From Planctomycetota bacterium (GTDB taxonomy: Bacteria; Planctomycetota; Planctomycetia; Planctomycetales; Planctomycetaceae): 5,352 nucleotides of DNA. The notes below the pieces were generated by a model. That model made no database searches. It was given only the letters and a program-made list of their open reading frames with translations, and was not told the origin of the DNA. Shown piece by piece: positions 1 through 5,352 of the stretch. The position numbers were made by a program, and so were the translations under genes. Numbering within the stretch: position 1 is the first letter of the stretch; each line of letters begins with the position of its first letter. The stretch lies in contig JAEYWB010000172.1 in assembly GCA_023429275.1 (NCBI GenBank), positions 1-5,352 of the forward strand. The letters are read 5' to 3'.

Positions 1-750
1 GGGACGCAGGTCCGGCGGGATGACCGGGACACAGTTGAGGACCATCCACTCGGGACGGTTCTCGCTGTCGCGGATCGCCTCGATGACCTTCAGCCGCTTG
101 ATGAGATCCTTCTGCTTCTGGACGCTGCCGGTCGCCTTGAGGTCGGCGCGGAGCTTCTTCGACTCATCGTTGAGCTGAATCGTCGTCAGCAGCTTGAAGA
201 CCGCTTCGGCGCCCATCTCGGCCGTGAAGGCGGTCTCACCGTACTTTTCCTTGGCCTGGCGGTATTCCTCTTCCGTCAGCATCTGCGTCTTGCGGAGCGG
301 CGTATCGCCGGGGTCCGTCACGACGTAGTCCTGGAAGTAGATCACCTTCTCGAGGCTGGTGGTCTTCATGTTGAGCAGCGCGCCGAGACGGCTCGGCATG
401 CTCTTGAAGAACCAGATGTGGACGACCGGCGCTGCCAGCTCGATGTGGCCCATCCGCTTGCGGCGGACGCGGGAGTGCGTGACCTTGACCCCGCAGCGGT
501 CGCAGATCATCCCCTTGTACTTCATGCCGCGGTACTTGCCGCAGGCACATTCCCAGTCCTTCTCGGGCCCGAAGATCCGTTCGCAGAACAGGCCGTCGCG
601 CTCCGGACGGTACGTGCGGTAGTTGATCGTTTCCGGCTTCTTGACTTCGCCGAAGGACCAGCTGCGGATGTCGTGCGGACTGGCGAGGGTGATCTTCACC
701 GCGCCGTAGTCATTCACCCGATCGTAAACACCATCGCCACCAGTGCTCAT
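1..750 (-). CDS. rpoC: DNA-directed RNA polymerase beta' subunit, N-terminal part (3' end outside window)
   Basis: This is the start of the largest subunit of RNA polymerase, which with beta forms the catalytic core and the clamp around DNA. The frame is open from an ATG at 750 to the window edge, giving 250 residues with no stop; about 1,100 more residues are expected outside the window. Residues 68-86 form the N-terminal zinc ribbon: cysteines C68 and C70, then C83 and C86 (CxC then CDRC), so all four ligands are present. Clamp sequence follows, including [20 protein letters not shown] at 101-120. The visible part ends in VIPPDLRP, the conserved stretch that precedes the lid and clamp coiled coil in the family. 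The start is supported by a strong ribosome binding site 5 nt upstream. The gene lies 152 bp after rpoB in the usual order and is probably cotranscribed with it. The catalytic NADFDGD motif lies beyond the window and cannot be checked. The lineage looks planctomycete-like. Confidence 0.98.
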   Translation of the reverse strand, partial: MSTGGDGVYDRVNDYGAVKITLASPHDIRSWSFGEVKKPETINYRTYRPERDGLFCERIFGPEKDWECACGKYRGMKYKGMICDRCGVKVTHSRVRRKRMGHIELAAPVVHIWFFKSMPSRLGALLNMKTTSLEKVIYFQDYVVTDPGDTPLRKTQMLTEEEYRQAKEKYGETAFTAEMGAEAVFKLLTTIQLNDESKKLRADLKATGSVQKQKDLIKRLKVIEAIRDSENRPEWMVLNCVPVIPPDLRP

Positions 751-755
751 GCGAG

Positions 756-763
756 CCTCCCTT
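756..763 (-). promoter_or_regulatory. Shine-Dalgarno site of rpoC
   Basis: The minus strand reads AAGGGAGG, then 5 nt (CTCGC), then the ATG at 750. This is a strong match to the anti-Shine-Dalgarno sequence and fixes the rpoC start. It lies only 6 nt beyond the end of the inverted repeat at 770-896, so folding of that hairpin would place the site at its foot. Confidence 0.85.
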
Positions 764-769
764 AGAGGA

Positions 770-896
770 GTTTTCAGTCTTCAGTTATCAGTCGTCAGTC
801 AGGAAGGCTGGCTCTTTCGTGCGGTCGTCTTGCGAGTCGTCGCAGTCCTCAGTCAGGCCTTCACTGACTGAGAACTGAAAACTGACGACTGAAAAC
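770..896. repeat. Heptamer-based inverted repeat filling the rpoB-rpoC gap (copy A)
   Basis: The left arm at 770-810 and the right arm at 854-896 are reverse complements, with 37 paired positions, 4 mismatches and two single-base bulges. The 43-nt loop is at 811-853. Each arm is made of four heptamers: TCAGT starts at 774, 781, 788 and 795, and ACTGA starts at 867, 874, 881 and 888, all exactly 7 nt apart. Both ends carry GTTTTCAGTC or its complement. The element starts 6 nt after the rpoB stop and ends 6 nt before the rpoC Shine-Dalgarno site, so it is nearly the whole gap. The right arm is closely related to 5185-5222 downstream of rplL: 35 of 38 aligned bases are identical, with one 5-nt indel. 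There is no U-run after the stem on either strand, so it is not a standard intrinsic terminator. It could be a non-autonomous mobile repeat or an RNA-processing hairpin; its function is unknown. Confidence 0.9.
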
Positions 897-902
897 GTCT
901 TC

Positions 903-4610
<3,708 letters not shown>

Positions 4611-4615
4611 GCTGG

Positions 4616-4622
4616 TCCCTCT
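4616..4622 (-). promoter_or_regulatory. Shine-Dalgarno site of rpoB
   Basis: The minus strand reads AGAGGGA, then 5 nt (CCAGC), then the ATG at 4610. The purine-rich core and spacing support this start for rpoB. Confidence 0.7.
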
Positions 4623-5002
4623 GTGTCCCGTGGGGCGGGAGATGTGTTAGCGGTGTCGAAAACGGACCGACGAAATGAGTGCTCGGATCCGGTCAAAAAG
4701 CCCTGGCCGCTGAAAAGCGAGGCGGCGGTCCGGCGAGTGGACTTGCCAGGGGGAAGGCAACGACACTCGGTCGGTTGTGAGATTTCCTGAACAAATGCTT
4801 GCGCCAGCGAGGCGGGCGCGCAAAATCACCGGGCGACCTCGACCCTTGCAGGCGTGCGCGCAACGGCGGAACTCCTTACGTCGGCGCGGGCTTCATCCAA
4901 CCGCCACGCACCACCCCCCAGTTGACCATCCATCCGGTCGGCAAATCGCGAACGATCTCGCCGGAACGTTCTCGACCGACCATCTCAGCCCATCAACGAA
5001 CT

Positions 5003-5034
5003 CGCGAGCGGCACGGAATTCCGCGCCCCTCGCG
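5003..5034. repeat. 32-bp imperfect palindrome in the rpoB leader
   Basis: The sequence runs CGCGAG-c-GGC-a-CGGAATTCCG-c-GCC-c-CTCGCG and is self-complementary except at two symmetric positions. As minus-strand RNA, one of these becomes a G-U pair, leaving a 14-nt-per-side stem with a single G-G mismatch and an AAUU loop. It would lie about 40-72 nt after the inferred transcription start. It lacks a following U-run, so it is more likely a stability, processing or regulatory hairpin, or a protein-binding palindrome in DNA, than a terminator. Confidence 0.7.
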
Positions 5035-5080
5035 GTTGGTTGATCAATGATCTTCTCCTGCTGGACAGTCGGCAACCCAA

Positions 5081-5109
5081 ATGATAGGGAAACCCTGTCG
5101 GGCTGACAA
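5081..5109 (-). promoter_or_regulatory. Sigma-70-type promoter for rpoB-rpoC
   Basis: The minus strand has TTGTCA at 5104-5109 (5 of 6 to the -35 consensus), a spacer of exactly 17 nt, and TATCAT at 5081-5086 (5 of 6 to the -10 consensus). The start of transcription would be near 5074. This is the best promoter-like pair I found by eye in either gap, and it lies in the expected direction, about 120 bp after the rplL stop. The core elements sit within a 7-bp inverted repeat, GGACAGT at 5063-5069 and ACTGTCC at 5109-5115. It would let rpoBC be transcribed partly independently of the ribosomal protein genes upstream. Confidence 0.6.
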
Positions 5110-5141
5110 CTGTCCGGCGAGAAATTTGCTACGGCCTGCGG

Positions 5142-5222
5142 TCAGCCATCAGTTATTGGTCCTCGGCTCTCAGCGAAGCCACGCCAGGCCTGACTGAGAA
5201 CTGACCAGTGACGACTGAAAAC
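5142..5222. repeat. Heptamer-based inverted repeat after rplL (copy B, degenerate)
   Basis: This is a shorter relative of the repeat at 770-896. The right arm, 5185-5222, matches 854-896 at 35 of 38 aligned bases with one 5-nt indel; ACTGA or AGTGA cores start at 5193, 5200, 5207 and 5214. The left arm keeps the same 7-nt phase with cores at 5142 (TCAGC), 5149 (TCAGT), 5156 (TTGGT), 5163 (TCGGC) and 5170 (TCAGC), but is more diverged, so the hairpin is weaker. The centre contains the 8-bp palindrome CAGGCCTG at 5185-5192. Read in the direction of transcription, the element starts with GTTTTCAGTCGTCA only 5 nt after the rplL stop, almost the same placement as copy A after rpoB. Confidence 0.8.
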
Positions 5223-5227
5223 TCAAA

Positions 5228-5352
5228 CTACTTGAGCTCGACCTTGGCGCCGGCAGCTTCCAGTTCCTTCTTGATCTTCTCGGCCTCTTCCTTCGGAGCG
5301 CCGGTCTTGACGGGCTTCGGAGCCCCTTCAACCAGGTCCTTCGCTTCCTTCA
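5228..5352 (-). CDS. rplL: Large ribosomal subunit protein bL12 (L7/L12), C-terminal end (5' part outside window)
   Basis: Only the last 40 full codons and the TAG stop (5228-5230) are in the window; the frame enters from the right edge after two bases of a split codon. The residues begin [17 protein letters not shown] and end AAGAKVELK, which is the end of the bL12 C-terminal domain. In the family this domain forms the mobile ribosomal stalk tip that recruits and stimulates GTPase factors such as EF-Tu and EF-G. The KEAKDLVE helix, the KPVK turn and the final helix and strand ([20 protein letters not shown]) are all present with no frameshift. The position directly upstream of rpoB on the same strand is the classical rplJL-rpoBC order and supports the call. 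The N-terminal dimerisation domain, hinge and start signals are outside the window. Confidence 0.96.
   Translation of the reverse strand, partial: KEAKDLVEGAPKPVKTGAPKEEAEKIKKELEAAGAKVELK

Larger units (their letters stand above)
4611..5074 (-). other. Long non-coding leader upstream of rpoB
   Basis: No convincing protein gene is seen in this 464-nt stretch between the inferred transcription start near 5074 and the rpoB ATG. It holds several potential stems: the strong palindrome at 5003-5034; a 6-bp pair GGTCGG/CCGACC at 4936-4941 and 4976-4981, enclosing a small stem at 4943-4958 with a UUCG loop on the minus strand; and a GC-rich hairpin at 4799-4823 with a 2-nt bulge. A G-rich run on the minus strand lies at about 4898-4920. 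None of the stems is followed by a U-run. Two short TTG-start reading frames with Shine-Dalgarno-like sites (4985-5047 and 4693-4863) are possible but weak. I do not recognise a known riboswitch or ribosomal-protein leader. A regulated or processed 5' untranslated region for rpoBC is an inference from its length, the promoter and the stems. Confidence 0.5.

Noticed and set aside
770..896. Intrinsic terminator between rpoB and rpoC
   Set aside because: The stem is strong, but neither strand has a U-run after it, and termination here would cut off an essential cotranscribed gene.
770..896. CRISPR array suggested by the regularly spaced short repeats
   Set aside because: The repeat unit is 7 nt with no spacers of 30 nt or so between units; the structure is a heptamer tandem in inverted arms, not repeat-spacer alternation.
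4799..4823. GC-rich hairpin as an intrinsic terminator in the rpoB leader
   Set aside because: Minus-strand sequence after the stem is GCATTTGTTC without a clear U-run, and on the plus strand the stem is followed by AAAA, so neither direction fits.
4777..5050. Overlapping plus-strand frames of 83-88 codons in the rplL-rpoB gap
   Set aside because: Two different frames are open over the same stretch, both Arg/Pro/His-rich with no convincing ribosome site, and both run against the surrounding operon; this fits GC-rich non-coding DNA.
4893..5075. 60-codon minus-strand frame starting at a TTG near the inferred transcription start
   Set aside because: The start codon coincides with the predicted first transcribed bases, leaving no room for a ribosome site, and the product resembles no known family.

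Overview
The window holds the junction of a canonical bacterial rplL-rpoB-rpoC cluster, with all genes on the minus strand. In transcription order it contains the last 40 codons of rplL (ribosomal protein bL12), a long non-coding gap of 617 bp, a complete rpoB (1235 residues, RNA polymerase beta subunit), a 152-bp gap, and the first 250 codons of rpoC (beta' subunit), which runs off the left edge. The DNA is GC-rich. The style of the RpoB and RpoC sequences, together with the long rplL-rpoB gap, suggests a member of the Planctomycetota. That placement is recognition from memory, not a computed phylogeny.

The genes themselves are ordinary and look intact. bL12 recruits translation factors on the ribosome; beta and beta' form the catalytic core of RNA polymerase. 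RpoB carries all the expected catalytic motifs, but its rifampicin-pocket segment has Val-Val where most bacteria have Phe-Met.

The interest lies between the genes. Both gaps begin, 5 to 6 nt after the upstream stop codon, with copies of the same repeat. It is built of heptamers (core TCAGT, or ACTGA on the other strand, spaced exactly 7 nt apart) arranged as an inverted pair. The copy after rpoB is a near-perfect hairpin with arms of about 41 nt that fills almost the whole rpoB-rpoC gap. The copy after rplL is shorter and more decayed but keeps the 7-nt phase.

The rplL-rpoB gap also has a good sigma-70-type promoter (TTGTCA, 17 nt, TATCAT). It would give rpoBC its own transcript with a leader of about 464 nt. 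Near its 5' end the leader carries a strong 32-bp imperfect palindrome, a possible 20-codon leader peptide with a Shine-Dalgarno site overlapping that palindrome, and further stem-loops. No tRNA, rRNA, CRISPR array, insertion sequence or convincing intrinsic terminator was seen.
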